Source: Onchocerca volvulus (taxonomy: Eukaryota; Nematoda; Chromadorea; Rhabditida; Onchocercidae). Taken from it: a DNA stretch of 64,000 nt. Below the pieces are notes generated by a model that was not told the origin of the DNA, did no database searches, and saw only the letters and a list, made by a program, of their open reading frames with translations. Positions 39,646-51,645 of this stretch are shown here, one piece after another. The stretch covers positions 3,390,976-3,454,975 of the forward strand of contig HG738139.1 in assembly GCA_000499405.2 (NCBI GenBank). The letters run 5' to 3'. A program made the position numbers and the translations under genes. Every line of letters begins with the position of its first letter. The stretch's first letter is position 1.

Positions 39646-40328
39646 ACGAGCAGATAAGTAATATTAAATGACGATCATTCTAATAGATTTCTCATCGCAA
39701 ATCACTGTTGACCTAACGATAAATGCGAGAAATTGATATACACTATTTTGGACATGAATGCATCAATAATCGTTGAAAAGGAAAGAAATTTATTAACTGC
39801 AACCTAATTCCTCTCATTGGATAACAAACTATTAAAATGACTGAAAATTCAAAGACATCTCGGAATCTGATTCATTTCTCCTATATTATTCATTCAAACC
39901 CTACTTTCGATGGAGGATTTCAGCATGCTAACCGAAATACTGTAGAAAGATTATTAGGTAGGAAAATCTCGAAATTTGATTGATTTCTCCTGAATTTATC
40001 CATAAAGTTCTGCTCTCGATGAAACAATTAATTCGACAACGAAAATAAGGTAAGGTTTATTGGTAAAAACTCATAAGAAAAGATTAGCATTGGCTGACAA
40101 AATAAAAGTATTTTAGCCTAAAATAGCTTAACAGGAGAGGAGTAGTAAGACCTAGAATGGTTGCTAGAAGCCTAGAAGCCTAGAAAGCCAAGATGAAAGC
40201 ATTATGGGCCAAAACTAACACCCCAGAGCAACCACCGCACCAAGTACCACACACGATCGGTGAATGAAGAGCCACTGAGCATTTAAACTCATTTCGGCCA
40301 CAACGCTAGTACGAGTATCGCACGCTAA

Positions 40329-40356
40329 CTGGTCCACGTCAGCAGTCGACCAATCA
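40329..40356 (-). promoter_or_regulatory. Conserved promoter module CTGGTCCACGT-N10-CCAATCA, copy A, with an exact UPRE-like core
   Basis: CTGGTCCACGT lies at 40329-40339 and CCAATCA at 40350-40356. CCACGTCA (40334-40341) is the reverse complement of TGACGTGG, the core bound by XBP1/ATF6-type factors in other animals. It is about 700 bp upstream of the ATG, inside a GC-rich island. A further CTGACG follows the CCAAT box. The same module precedes copy B. Confidence 0.62.
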
Positions 40357-40604
40357 GCTGACGACATCGAAGCGGTTGGGCGGTGCTACTACTATTCGTT
40401 GATGCGATCGCGTTATGCCCTGATCTGTTTTCTGACGCTGGATGATAATCAATGGCTTGAATAATGCGGCCTCACGTAAATTTACGTCATCTTTTGACTT
40501 ATTCAAATTGGAATAAATTAAGGCATTTATTATTGTTTGATTCTGCATATGATAAAAATTCAAAAATGGCACAACGCATAGTAAAATATTACTTGAATTT
40601 GTAT

Positions 40605-40735
40605 GAATCACGTGAACCAAAAGAAATGGACGATGACGTTCGTAAAAAGGTTGTTTTTTACGTGAACCTGAGTGAATCACGCAAAAGAAGTGAACGATGA
40701 CGTTCGTGAAAAGGTTACTTTTTATAAATTTTAAT
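40605..40735. repeat. 69-bp tandem duplication
   Basis: GAATCACGTGAACC starts at 40605 and GAATCACGCAAAAG at 40674. Both copies continue through GAACGATGACGTTCGT or GGACGATGACGTTCGT to AAAAGGTT. The motif is rich in CACGTG and ACGT steps. It makes a short open frame that is probably not coding. Confidence 0.7.
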
Positions 40736-43009
40736 CGGTTAGTCTTGTTTGCTTAGCTGTCATCAATCTATTGTTTATATGCAAAAAATAGTATTAGAAT
40801 GAGAACTGAACAAACAAATCGATGTATAAGCTTATACGAATTATTGGCAGGTTAAAGTTCAACTCCCAATTATCACTTAATTATGGAACGCTAGTGTTAA
40901 ATAATAATTAACGCATTAATTAACTGATGTTAATTGTTAGTATTAATGTTATTTTTAATGTTAATATTAATGTTAATTTTGTTATTAATCTGTGTTAATG
41001 TTAATTAATAGCTAATATTAATCCCGCTTTTCGCTATAATTCATTTCTTATAAATTAGTATTTGATATTTTATCAGTTACTTAAAAATGGTAACTTATTC
41101 AAGACTATAATATCAAAAGATTTATTTCATGTGATATTTGGATATTAAATGTCGATAATTATATTGATAATAGCTTGTCTATGTTATTGTTTATTGTATT
41201 TGAAAAAGACGCCGATAAACTGAACAACAAATTGATAATCGATTCCAAGTTATATAGCTGTTTCTAAATTATGTTACTTTAAAAGGAAGCTTTCTAATAT
41301 TTATGCTTAGACATCATTTCAATGTATTAAATTGCATTTCTAATGCATTATTTCTATTTATTTAGAAATTGCATAAATCATCCTTCTGCAAGTACTATCA
41401 AGACCAACATATCGTCACCTTTTGTATAAAAATTCTGCATCTAAAAATCGAAAAACTTCTACAGTACAAATATTTTCTTTTAGCAGAATGGTGAGTTTCA
41501 ATTCAGAATTTTTTTTTTCAAAAAAAGAAATTCGAAGAAAATCCAAAAAAAAAGAGTTTTTTTATTGGGAAGGTGAAAAAAAAATAGTTACACTGCAGAA
41601 GAGTTTTTAATCATTTAAAATCAGTTAGACTTCAATGTCTTTCTTTCCACTTCATTTCCATTCATATTTTGCTGAAATCCTATCAATTTTTTATTTGCTT
41701 ATCAAATTCTCGTTTCATTCACTACTTGGTTGTTTGTCGATATGTTTCTCAAGCTGTAATAACTGTTTGATTTCCTTCATATTGTTTTCATTAATCTGCA
41801 ATTAACCACCTATTTCACGAGAATTTCGTATATGATTTTCGTAAAAATTTTTGGAGCAATTTGCAGGTTTGCTTTATAAAAGACTCTAGAATTTCGTTTT
41901 TTGTTAATGAATAAATGATAATGCAATTTAATATAGTATGTTGAGCGATGCATCGTGTTTATGTTTGCAAACAGCCGAATTTAGTGATAAAAATTTGATT
42001 GGAATGGTGCGAATTTTGATATATTGCAGAAGAAAGAAGCTGTGTACATAGTGTGAAAGTTTCTTCGAATGCTTCATCAGAGAGATTAAAAACTGATTAA
42101 TCATTTTGACTAAAAAATTAAAAAAAAAAAGTATTGGGATCAACTGTCAAAATTCTCTTATCACTTCATTTTCATTTTCATTACCAAAGTAAGAGAAAAG
42201 TAAAAATATTAGTTATTCCTACTTAATTCATAAAATCCAAATCTTAAATTTGATCATAAATTCGTAATATTATATCAGAAATGGCATCGAAATTTCCAGA
42301 ACACTTTTCTATATCATTCAAGACGGGAATCATCGCTAAATGCTGATGCAGATATATCGAAACAACCACAACAGTAATATAGTGGGATAAATAATAGGTG
42401 TTGACGCAGATCAATCAAATACATTCAATCATATCAATAAAAAAAAACAAATTTTGTTATTTTTATTCACTCCACTAAACTATTGTTATGGTTTTATCAA
42501 TAAGAAAAATGCATAAATTTATACATGCTGTTTATCATATTTAAAATTTTTATCCCCATGAAGTTAAAATGTATGAAATAGAAGTATTAAATTTTATCCT
42601 ATTCGGCAAGCTATCGACAGAATTTAAGCACTAACTAATTTTAAAAATGAAATTTTACCAAGAAGTTCAGTTCACAATAAAGAAATAATCTTTTTTTTTC
42701 GGCATCAATTACAAGGTGTCACAAAAGTTGATTTTGAATTGATGTGAAAAAAATGAAACTCTGCTACTGGTAGAGAAGAATATTCGGCTTCGATTGTCGA
42801 TTTGTTGTAGAAACCGTCGCTTTATCATCCTGGGTCGCTGATATAGAAAACTGTTATATAGAAAATTGTTTTAGAGAACTCGAAGCAAAAGTCTTGGAAA
42901 ATCAACCTGCTCCAAAAATCCGAATTTATAACTTCTTTTGGAGGCTCCTCTACCTCTCAACGTATCGCCTCGTGATTGGTCGACCTCGATTTGTCTATCT
43001 GTTAATTGG

Positions 43010-43095
43010 AGCATTTTGGCGGTAAACATGTTCGTCGTTTTGGTGGGAAACATGTAAATTCTTTGTTGTTTTGACGGTAAACATGTTTACTGGCT
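43010..43095. repeat. Dispersed repeat family B
   Basis: AAACATGT occurs at 43024, 43048 and 43079, each preceded by TTTTGGCGGT, TTTTGGTGGG or TTTTGACGGT. The 5' flank (CTGTTAATTGGAGCATTTTGG) matches the flank of the copy at 23065-23160 (CCGTTAATCGG...GTTTTGG). It is a non-coding family. Confidence 0.65.
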
Positions 43096-43753
43096 TGTTG
43101 ATCCATTTGAAACTACGCGCTTCTTGACCTTTATCACTCCTGTTTACATTAATAGTATCTTTCGGATTTTTCTGACACAAGGTGAGAAAATAAATTGCAA
43201 ATCAATAAACGATCGTGGTAAATTTGCATCCAATTGCCTTAACGAGATGTTTTAAAAGTTTTTGCAATAGAAATATGTCAGTTTTCATTTTATACATAAT
43301 GAAATGTAATTGCATGCTGATCCATTATAAGAAATGAAATACCACAAGCCATAAAACTATATAATTTTCTTCACAAGAACAAAAACTGCCGCATTACAAC
43401 CTTACTGAAGACTTCATATAATATCATTTTTTCATGCTATTGTATGGATGTTGCCGTTTGTATGATATAAATAGCAATAAAAAAATCCTTACAACACTGA
43501 AATCGTTACACTGATTGTTTTCGAACACAGCTCAAAGGATCATTCAGATACATACCATTGATTGGTCAGTAATTCACTGCATAATTAAGCATTTGAAACT
43601 CTAATCTATTTATAATTGCATATAACAAAATATAATCGATTGTATGTCAATATCTCATAAGACTTTAAGCAGATATAAAAACAAACATTGCTGATATAGT
43701 GAATGATTGATAGAGACTTTACACTAAATTAAACAAATACTCCTAATCGATAA

Positions 43754-44958
43754 CTATTCATTCTTTAATATGCCTTCATTTGTGAATTCTTCCGGTTTTT
43801 TCCGGTAAGCTTCGTAGTTCATTTCCACACATAACTTCGTCATGAAGTAAAATAATACACCTTGAGGTAACCAGAGATACCAACGATCGAACCATGTGTT
43901 TTTCAACACCTGTAATCATCATTTATTGTAAAATGTTTGGAATGAACAAAACAAAACATGTGACAATAATAATTTATCATTTAACATCTCTTCAAATTTT
44001 ATCAGTGTAACATTTGATGATAATCTTTAACAAGTGAGAATAACTAAAAAGTTAGAAGTGTACATAAATAACCAAAGACCATAGCAAATTTATTTATTGT
44101 TGTTCAAATCGAGTTTTACCTTTTATGTTATTAATCAATGAATAGAACATAATTCTTTGCCTTATCGTTATCCAAATTATTCCGTTTTCAGCCATTATTC
44201 AAGAATGATGCATAATGACAGAAATGGAGAAGCTAAGCTATTTCTATCAAGCATGGATGATAAGATTAGACTGATTAATAATAAATAAGATAAGAAGACA
44301 ATAATATCATATCAACTATTTAGATATTTCAATAAATCAGCAAGAAATCAGGAAAACATACCTTTAAAGTGGCATCTTTCCAAAAGCCTTTGAATACTCT
44401 TTGCTCATTCGGAGCCAGTGTAAACTTGTACTGTCCATAAATCTGAAGTGATATATATTTGATAAATGAAGATAAATCAGCAAGCATATTGGATAGGCAG
44501 GGTAAATAAATGAAATGGGTAAAATGGATGAATAATTCGGTAAGTAGATAATTGAGATAACAACAGTAAAACTTTACTGCTATATTTTCATCCGTATTCA
44601 ATTATCTACTTACCCAATTACTCATAATTTATTCTAACTATTCCACGCGTACTCAATTATCTACTTAATTTACCTAACTATTTCGTCCATAATCAATTAC
44701 CTTTTAGCTAGCTATTCAGAATAATATAATATACGGAACAAATAATAAATGAAAAAAATTTTACCTCTGAATATTCTATATCAGGTTTATCGAAATCTAT
44801 AGATCTCGATTATTATTTTTTTCTATTATTATTTTCTTTCCAGAAATTCGACGTGAATTTACCTGTGAAGGAATAATTAAGAAAAGTAAAATATTACGGG
44901 AACTTACCTTCCCAAGTTTTCCAAACTCTAAGCTCAAACGAACGGGCGATAATTTCAT
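43754..44958 (-). CDS. Ubiquinol-cytochrome c reductase subunit 8 (UQCRQ/QCR8), mitochondrial complex III
   Basis: Small inner-membrane subunit that contacts cytochrome b and ubiquinone-binding sites of complex III. Exons: 44958-44908, 44442-44362 and 43909-43754, phase 0 joins, 95 residues from ATG at 44958. Family landmarks are in order: LSLEFGKLG (FGNL in vertebrates), LAPNEQRVF (SPFEQRAY), a hydrophobic membrane helix with WLPQGVLFYFM (VVPQFVVFYL), and YRKKPEEF (RKNPAAY) at the end. Length is within the family's usual 80-110. The frame stays open upstream of the ATG to an acceptor at 45041 (residues RRSFRLIQGVGQVKRNRIEE), so an upstream exon could add a basic, presequence-like N-terminus. 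I chose the internal ATG because no upstream start exon was found. It is divergently arranged with the PR/SET gene. Confidence 0.88.
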
Positions 44959-45540
44959 CTCTTCAATTCGGTTTCGTTTCACCTGTCCAACTCCCTGAAT
45001 CAACCGGAAACTTCTTCGCAACAAAGGGGTGGAGTTGACATCTGGAGAAAATATATGGTGCTGTTTGCGAAGATTTTTTTGTTGTTGTTTTAATTTCGTT
45101 AATTTTTGCTATAATTATGATCAGGTTAATGAATTGGATCAGATCGATTGAAAAGATTAATGATTGATAAGTTAAATCAGGTTAGAACGAGTTAATAGGT
45201 CAAAGTGGAATGCATTAATTTTTTTTTCTTTCGTCTAACAAGATAGCATCGATAAGAATACGTAAATTTGTTTACTCTTTTTCATTATTCAATTTATAAT
45301 TGAGGAATTTTTGGAACAAAATTAAAATTCTTGAACTTAATTATTTAGCTAAGGAATCAATTTCTGATCATTTTTCATCTTTTTTGCTCATCTTTGCTTC
45401 AGTTTCCTGTATAGGTTATAATTACACTCCGTGAAAAGAAAAAAAAAACGTTTTATGTTTTCAAATTACGTGAAATATATATTAAATTTGTAACAATTAT
45501 TTTAAAAAATTACAGAAAGTGAATACTTATACGTGATTCA
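44959..45540. promoter_or_regulatory. Divergent promoter region between QCR8 and the PR/SET gene
   Basis: About 580 bp separate the two start codons. A T-rich acceptor-like site (TTTCTCCAG, minus strand) lies at 45042 and another (ATTACAG, plus strand) at 45509-45515, 25 bases before the PR/SET ATG. Either could be a trans-splice site. No clear TATA box was recognised. Confidence 0.4.
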
Positions 45541-48500
45541 ATGAATGATGGCTCGGATCGTCGAAGCGACAGTCCAGTTCAGGAAGAAGTAAGCATATCT
45601 TGTTTTAACTTTTTTTCTTTTAATGGTCATTTTTGTCAAATTTAGTTCTTATGAAAAACTCCTGTGGAAAAAGTTCTACTCTATTGATAGATTTTCCAGG
45701 ATTGTGATTAGTGATTCTGATTAGACAAGTTTCGATCTCATTTCTATATCAATTCTCGATAGTGAGCTGCAGATTCATCTGTTATCAGTTGCTAAGATAG
45801 TTCATCTTTATATCATTCTCGTTTTATGAATCAGTAAATTGACATGTTCTTAGTTATTAGGATAATTTATCTTCACATCATGCTCGATAGTGAATCTGCA
45901 GAATCTATAGTAATCAGTTACTGAGCCTAATTAAATATTATTATAATTGCAAATAATTTGATAATATAAGAATAAGGCGAATGCATAATTTAAAGTATTT
46001 TTTGTTGTATCAAAATTAATGTAATATCTAGCCATTTTATTCATTATTGATTTGTAATTATAGAGCTTTTTTTTTTTTTTTTTTCAAAGAAGTTATACTC
46101 TCTTGGCTTTGTTATTTTCAATATTTATAATTTACAACATAAGGGATAGATTTAAACTATCATTGATCCATTACTTTTTTCTGAACAGTATTTGCCTGTC
46201 TTGACGAGATCAATGCTCTTCGTCATGGATATATGTTAACAAAAAAAAAAAGAACCTTCCATTGATTCTCTCTCTTTTATTTCATTTCTTATTTCAGTTA
46301 ACGTTTAGTTTTAATATTTTCATTTTGCTTTATTCTGACTGGCCAATCGGTTAATACACTATCATTTTTTATTGTTTTCATTTGTTTCACGTACGTATAT
46401 GGCTTTATACAATACGATTTCTTCAGATGAAGACGATTATCCAGTGGTTGGTGGGGTGAGATTTTGCGTTGAAATTCCACCTAAGTTCTGCATTCCATTA
46501 CTTTGAAATGTATTCAAAAATGCCTTCTGCAAGCTTTTTTTAAGATGTGTCTTGTTGTTGATGCTGTAGAACGAATGGTTAAATTGATGAATAGTGATTA
46601 CAACAATCCAAAATATTGTTTATTGCAGAAATTATCAGGTAATGATTAATTGGGATGGATTTCAGGGTATTTATCGGTATGTTTTTGTGGAATATTCAGT
46701 AATATTTCTGCAACCATGCTTTTTTTTTTCGGATTCTTCTAATTTAGATTAATTTGATTTTTTGAGAACATACACACACATATACATTGTTCTTTTATAA
46801 ATCGTTTACCTGTGATACTATTGTTACATACTATGTAACTTTCTGATTCACTTTGGAGAATTGGAATTCCTTAGGTAAAAATTTCAAATATGATGGAGTA
46901 ATTGAGCTCATATCATTCATTGATTGATATATGTCCGAAATTTCGAAAGCATTTGTTCTTAATTGATCACCAATTATTGTTTTGCTTTTTCAGACAAGCA
47001 ACTGAAAACTTTCGGCATTGTTTTGGCAGAATCAGAATTGGAGGATGACGATTATATACGTATGTTCGTGACTTTTTTTGCATGTAAAAGGCAAATGTTC
47101 ATTTTACTATGTACAAATAAGTTTCAGACTGTGATCTCTGTGGAGTTTATTATCGAGCATCATGTCGATTGCATCCGCTATTTATTGTTAGTGATAGAGA
47201 AGTAAGCTGTATCATTTTATTTCACTAAAAATCAGATTCATTTATGATTTTCGTCTAATACAGTAGGATAAGAGTGAATTCAATAATATCTATGAATATG
47301 TGCTGTATGCTTCGAATTCTTCTAGTTTCCAAACTAATTTGCCTAAGGAAACTAACGAGGATTATGTCATTTTTGTCATATTTCTGCTAATATCATTTCT
47401 TTTAGGTACGCGAAGAAAATAAGCCAAGAGCGGAACAAACCCTACCTGCTTTTTTCGAAATTAAAACTTCCAAAATTCCGAAAGCAGGTTTGGGCGTTTT
47501 TGCAAAAATGGATATACCGATAGGACTGGTATTTGGTCCATATCAAGGTACTCAATTTCCATATAAAAAGAGCAATGATTGAGATTAATGTTATCATTTT
47601 AAAATTGAATAGTTTCAGGAATATTGTTGTCTGACCCGAAGAAGGCCGATCAAAATGGTTATTCTTGGGAAATTCGTATCAGTGGGAAACCATCACAGTA
47701 TATTGATGGAAGTGATCCAAGATATTCCAATTGGATGCGTTATATAAATAGTTCTAGGTGTAAGCAATGATTAATTCTTTTTGCTTCCTTTCTTCGGTTA
47801 CCTTGACAATTTAATAACTTGTTTACTGAGATTAGTAAAAAGAAATATTTCCGTTTTTCTATTGGAAAATTGAATATACATACAGGGCAGACACATTGCT
47901 CATATCTTTCTCTTCAAATAAGCGATTTTTAAAAATTCATGCAGTTCTCATTCTTTTAAAAATTAACTGATGGCTTATTCATCCTTCCTAGGAAGCTTCA
48001 TAAATATTCCAACATTGACGATTGTTTTTGTAAAATTTAGATTGTTCTTAAAATAGTTAAGAAAGAACTTCAATAATTATAAAGAACGTTGAATTTTTAG
48101 TTGAAAATGAACAAAATCTGATTGCTTTCCAATACAATGGTTCAGTTTATTACCGCGTCTTCAGACCGATTAGTGAAGGGATCGAACTTTTGGGTAAACT
48201 TACTTCGTTACACAATTATTCATTTCGATTATTTAATTTTTATAGTGGCTGGTTCTTGGCTTGTTAGATTTTTCTCCAACTGAATCTGGATCTCAGACCA
48301 GTATGAATATGAGTGGAGTCGTGCAAATCAGTAACCGTGCAGTAGAGATTTTAGTGGTAATTTAGATAGTAAAAATTTTGTGCACTCAAATGATCTTGTG
48401 AACTGTGGTCAGTCGTCAAATGACACCTTTCCAGTAGTCTGTTGATAGATTCAAATTACAGTATTCGTAGAATTGTGACTCTTAAACATAGGATAGAACT

Positions 48501-49162
48501 GTAATAAGAATAATATATGGCTTGAATAGCATAATAGCAGTGGCAAAGCAAATAAATCATTTTCTCATTCCAAATCTTGAATGGCTTTATAAAACGCTAA
48601 GTAATAAGATTCAGGAATTCAAAAATACAATAAAAGTAGGCCGTACTCATCTCTCTCTGACAAGAATTGTGATTTAGGTTGAAGAGAGAATAGGGAGAAT
48701 AAAATCAACTTTGAGCAATGATATGAGCTTGCGTAAGGTGGCATTGGAACTGGTACAGGATTTAATGTTAACTGGGGCTTTGCCGAAAATTTTGCCAAAG
48801 AAATAGCAAAAACACCGATTTTCAATTTACTTCAGCAAAAAACAAATTTGAATCATTAGCAGCAAAATGACGCTTTAGCTGTTTTTTTTTTTTTTTTCTT
48901 CATTTGGTGGATTTTCCACAACTTTTTACTACTAAAATCCCTAAACCTCGATATGTTGATATACTAAAGGAAATCAAGATTTCTTGACAGAGAATCAACA
49001 TATTGGATATGATTAATGTGATGACGTAACATATTTGATAGAAATAATTTGATGAATTGTTCAGTATGGTATGGAAACAAATATGGCGAAAGTTTGGGTG
49101 TGCTCAGTGTGACACAAAGGCATAAAATCCCACCGGAAAAGAATCCATATATCTTTGGTTGA
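45541..49162 (+). CDS. set-17: PRDM9/SET-17-like PR/SET histone H3K4 methyltransferase, 243 aa, no zinc-finger array
   Basis: Exons: 45541-45588, 46189-46234, 46427-46450, 46994-47059, 47128-47201, 47406-47547, 47619-47759, 48101-48193, 49065-49162 (TGA). Every phase agrees. The core matches the PRDM9 type: a zinc knuckle C-x2-C-x7-C-x2-H (HCDLCGVYYRASCRLH) with the same spacing as PRDM9; then IPKAGLGVFAKMDIPIGL, FGPYQG, NGYSWEI, YIDGSDPRYSNWMRYINSS, ENEQNLIAFQYNGSVYYR, PISEGIELLVWYGNKYGESL. The last phrase is the post-NH 'ELLVWYG' site and is reached only by splicing over a long final intron. The protein ends about 20 residues later, so there are no C2H2 fingers. It is probably a nuclear mono/di-methyltransferase of H3K4, as reported for the C. 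elegans relative SET-17 (from memory). The first two or three small exons are the least certain. Confidence 0.85.
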
Positions 49163-49504
49163 TCAATATTAGTGATAAACAAATCCAATAATTTGCTGCT
49201 TGTAATATCACGCTGAAAATAATTTTTGCAGCGCGAATTCGACAGTTGCATTTAAATCTTCGATGTAAATATTTTTACATTGTATTATACATTATTTGTA
49301 ATGAGTACTTTATTGTTTGCGGGTAATAAAAGTGACAAACATGTTATCAATAAAATATTTAAATTGAAAGAATCACAATGACGAAAAAAATAAACAGTAG
49401 AGCAATATTACATGAAAGCAGCACTGAAATAAGCAACTATTCATTTCTTCTTAGTTACTGCGAAGAAGGTTTTCTTATGATTTTGTTTTTGCAGGTTTGT
49501 TTCA
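49163..49504. other. Convergent intergenic region
   Basis: 3' flank of the PR/SET gene and of the unresolved minus-strand gene. An AATAAA-type signal occurs near 49325 on the + strand. No exon is supported. Confidence 0.4.
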
Positions 49505-50582
49505 TTACGCGATACCAAACTTACATTCCTTTTGAATTCCCGTTTTGCATTTTCCAAATCCGGTACAAGTATATATCCTAAAACAAATCCATCTTATTTC
49601 TTTGAAAACGTTATTATAGTATCGGTTACTGGCAGATGTTGCCCTAACAACCTTCACACTATATAAGCTAAACTTGGACTTATTGGTTTTGAAGTTACAA
49701 CTCGAAAATATATCAATCCCTGAAAGAAAAAAGTATGAGTATAGCTCATAAGCTTTCTTTTTTAGCAAACTTTGGAGTTTAAAAACTAACGGATATTAGA
49801 GAATAAGAAAATATTCGATAATCAAACAATTTAGAAATTTAATACATCTAAAGATACGAGTTCATTAGTCAATCATTAGATGGATGGACAAAATGATAAA
49901 AGTCAATGAAAACCTCTTTCAATGATTGAAAAGCGTTCATTTAAAGTAACTGCTCGATTGCTATATTTGAAAGCATTTTCAGGAAGTTTTACGAAATTAC
50001 GCTGAATAAATTGTCGTCCTTCCAAAGGTTTGATTGTGTAAGTGTAGCACTGTGACATTGATCTTGAAAATTGCTAAAAATTACAGAGATACAAAAACTC
50101 AATCTAATCGATCGATCATTGATGATCAACTGCAACATTTTGTCTTTAGTATTCTGAAGACGAAATGTTACAATTGATCATCAATGATCGATAGATCAGA
50201 TCAACGATCGATGGATTATACTGAATATCTCCGTAAAGATATTCCTAAAGATAAAATGTCGCGGTTGATCATCAATGATCGATAGGTTAGGTTCATCTAT
50301 ATATTTTATATTTTGTGCATGTTAACCGATTAGAACCAATCTAAAATTACAGTTCCTAATAGATTATTCAGATTACTAATATCGGGAATTTTCCACTGTC
50401 ATTATGCTTTCCTCATCCGTAATAATTTAATTTGAATTTCGAATTGAATTCCCGCAACCAGTTATTACCAATTTTGTAATGGTCGGACCGTATTTTGCGG
50501 GCTTTTTTCGAAAATACTCGTTAAGAAAACGTTCTCCGAGATGTCGCGGGAGGATGGTATGAGGGTTGGTATGCGAGTCTGA
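49505..50582 (-). CDS. Unrecognised protein, gene structure only partly resolved
   Basis: Two exons are well supported: one ending at 50469 (good donor TTG/GTAATA; 5' end uncertain, near 50582) and 50073-49914 (acceptor TTTTTAG). Joined in phase 0 they read through PRHLGERFLNEYFRKK, KYGPTITKLQFSRSMSQC, YTYTIKPLEGRQFIQ and YSNRAVTLNERFSIIER. Beyond that a GTTTTC donor at 49913 would lead to an exon from 49719 (GIDIFSSCNFKTNKS..., ending either in an open frame to 49505 or through a second GTTTTC intron and NDIYLYRIWKMQ to a stop). No in-frame start ATG was found upstream, so the first exon is missing from this model. The basic, aromatic sequence has no membrane segment or motif I know. It is convergent with the PR/SET gene and divergent from PPME1. 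Confidence 0.45.
50104..50290. repeat. Inverted repeat plus a further direct copy of its right arm
   Basis: Left arm about 50104-50156 is the reverse complement of about 50154-50199, and a third copy in the right-arm orientation lies at about 50245-50290. The shared core TTGATCATCAATGATCGAT is identical in the two right-hand copies and is present inverted in the left arm. It lies inside an intron of the unresolved minus-strand gene. Confidence 0.75.
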
Positions 50583-51645
50583 TGGTGATTTTACATGGAT
50601 GAAACAATAGAGAACGGTATTTTACACTTTTGCTTTGCTACATTATCATATGTTTGCGTTATATGCAATTTGAGTGATAATTTAATTCGAAACAAAAATG
50701 TGAAGTAGCATGAATTGAATGTTATAAAGCTATTAAAACTTAAATGAATAATGATATATTTATTACGTTGAAATTCAAATATAATCGAAAAAATCAAGAA
50801 GATCTTGCAAGTATACATGAAAGATACGGTTGAAAAGATTCATATTATTTAGCATATTTTGCGTCAAATTAAATCAATTAATTGGATGAATTTCATAACT
50901 TTGTTATTCCAACCTATATTTGTCATCGAATAATTTTTTTAGATATACTTATTTCAAATTTTCCTCATTTTCTTTACTGTAATTACCGTTTCGGATACCG
51001 TAATCTTGGATGGATCTTACTGGATATTTTCAATTTTTTCTACCATATTCTTTCGAGTATCGTATTTATCTCGGTTTAGTACTAAAGTTAAATAATCCTT
51101 TGACATTATAAATGTATCTTTATATGTTCACTTCACTTTTTCATATGTTACATTTTACTTGTCACATTTGTTTGATATTTTAAAGAATAATCTAAAGGTA
51201 ATATATTACTTTTAAGTACAGTAACACTTTCTGTAGAACACGTTGTTTTGGAATTGTACAGTAAGGAATTGTCTTAATTATACAGTATGTAACATAGCAT
51301 GGGAGAATAGGTTAGCAAAGATTATAGTATTAGAGTAAGAGACTATTATTTGTAATCTTATTGTAGTTTTCATTCATGTTATTTTTTGAGATTATTTATT
51401 TGTGTAATCTATGAAATTAAATAAATTTGAAATTAAATAATTAGTTACAGTAAACAAAATGGTCTTTTCTGTAGTAATATTGTAAATACGAATTGAGATT
51501 GCATGCTTTTAATATAATATAATTGTAACCTGTATCAGTGATTGCATAATTCGCCAAATTATGTTTAAATTTCATCTATAGCCAGTTATAATCATTTTTG
51601 AATTTAGCATAAGTTAAAAAAGATGTCACTTATCGCACTTGGGAA
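50583..51645. other. Divergent intergenic region upstream of PPME1
   Basis: AT-rich, with no exon supported. It must contain the start and promoter of the minus-strand gene and the promoter of PPME1. Short open frames here are AT-rich and lack splice partners. Confidence 0.4.

Larger units (their letters stand above)
39646..43753. other. Promoter region of copy A and intergenic DNA
   Basis: 40160-40450 is clearly GC-richer than its surroundings and contains the copy A promoter module. Further on are a 69-bp tandem duplication (40605-40735) and a family B repeat (43010-43095). The open frame at 40464-40700 runs through the tandem duplication and has no splice support. No gene is supported between 40450 and 43753. 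Confidence 0.5.

Noticed and set aside
40464..40700. 78-codon plus-strand frame near the calreticulin promoter
   Set aside because: Runs through a tandem duplication, with the apparent residue repeats caused by the DNA repeat; no family match.
48254..48290. Exon after acceptor at 48254 giving a short PR/SET C-terminus (VAGSWLVRFFSN)
   Set aside because: The exon from 49065 restores the family's ELLVWYG motif in the right phase, so this acceptor is a decoy.
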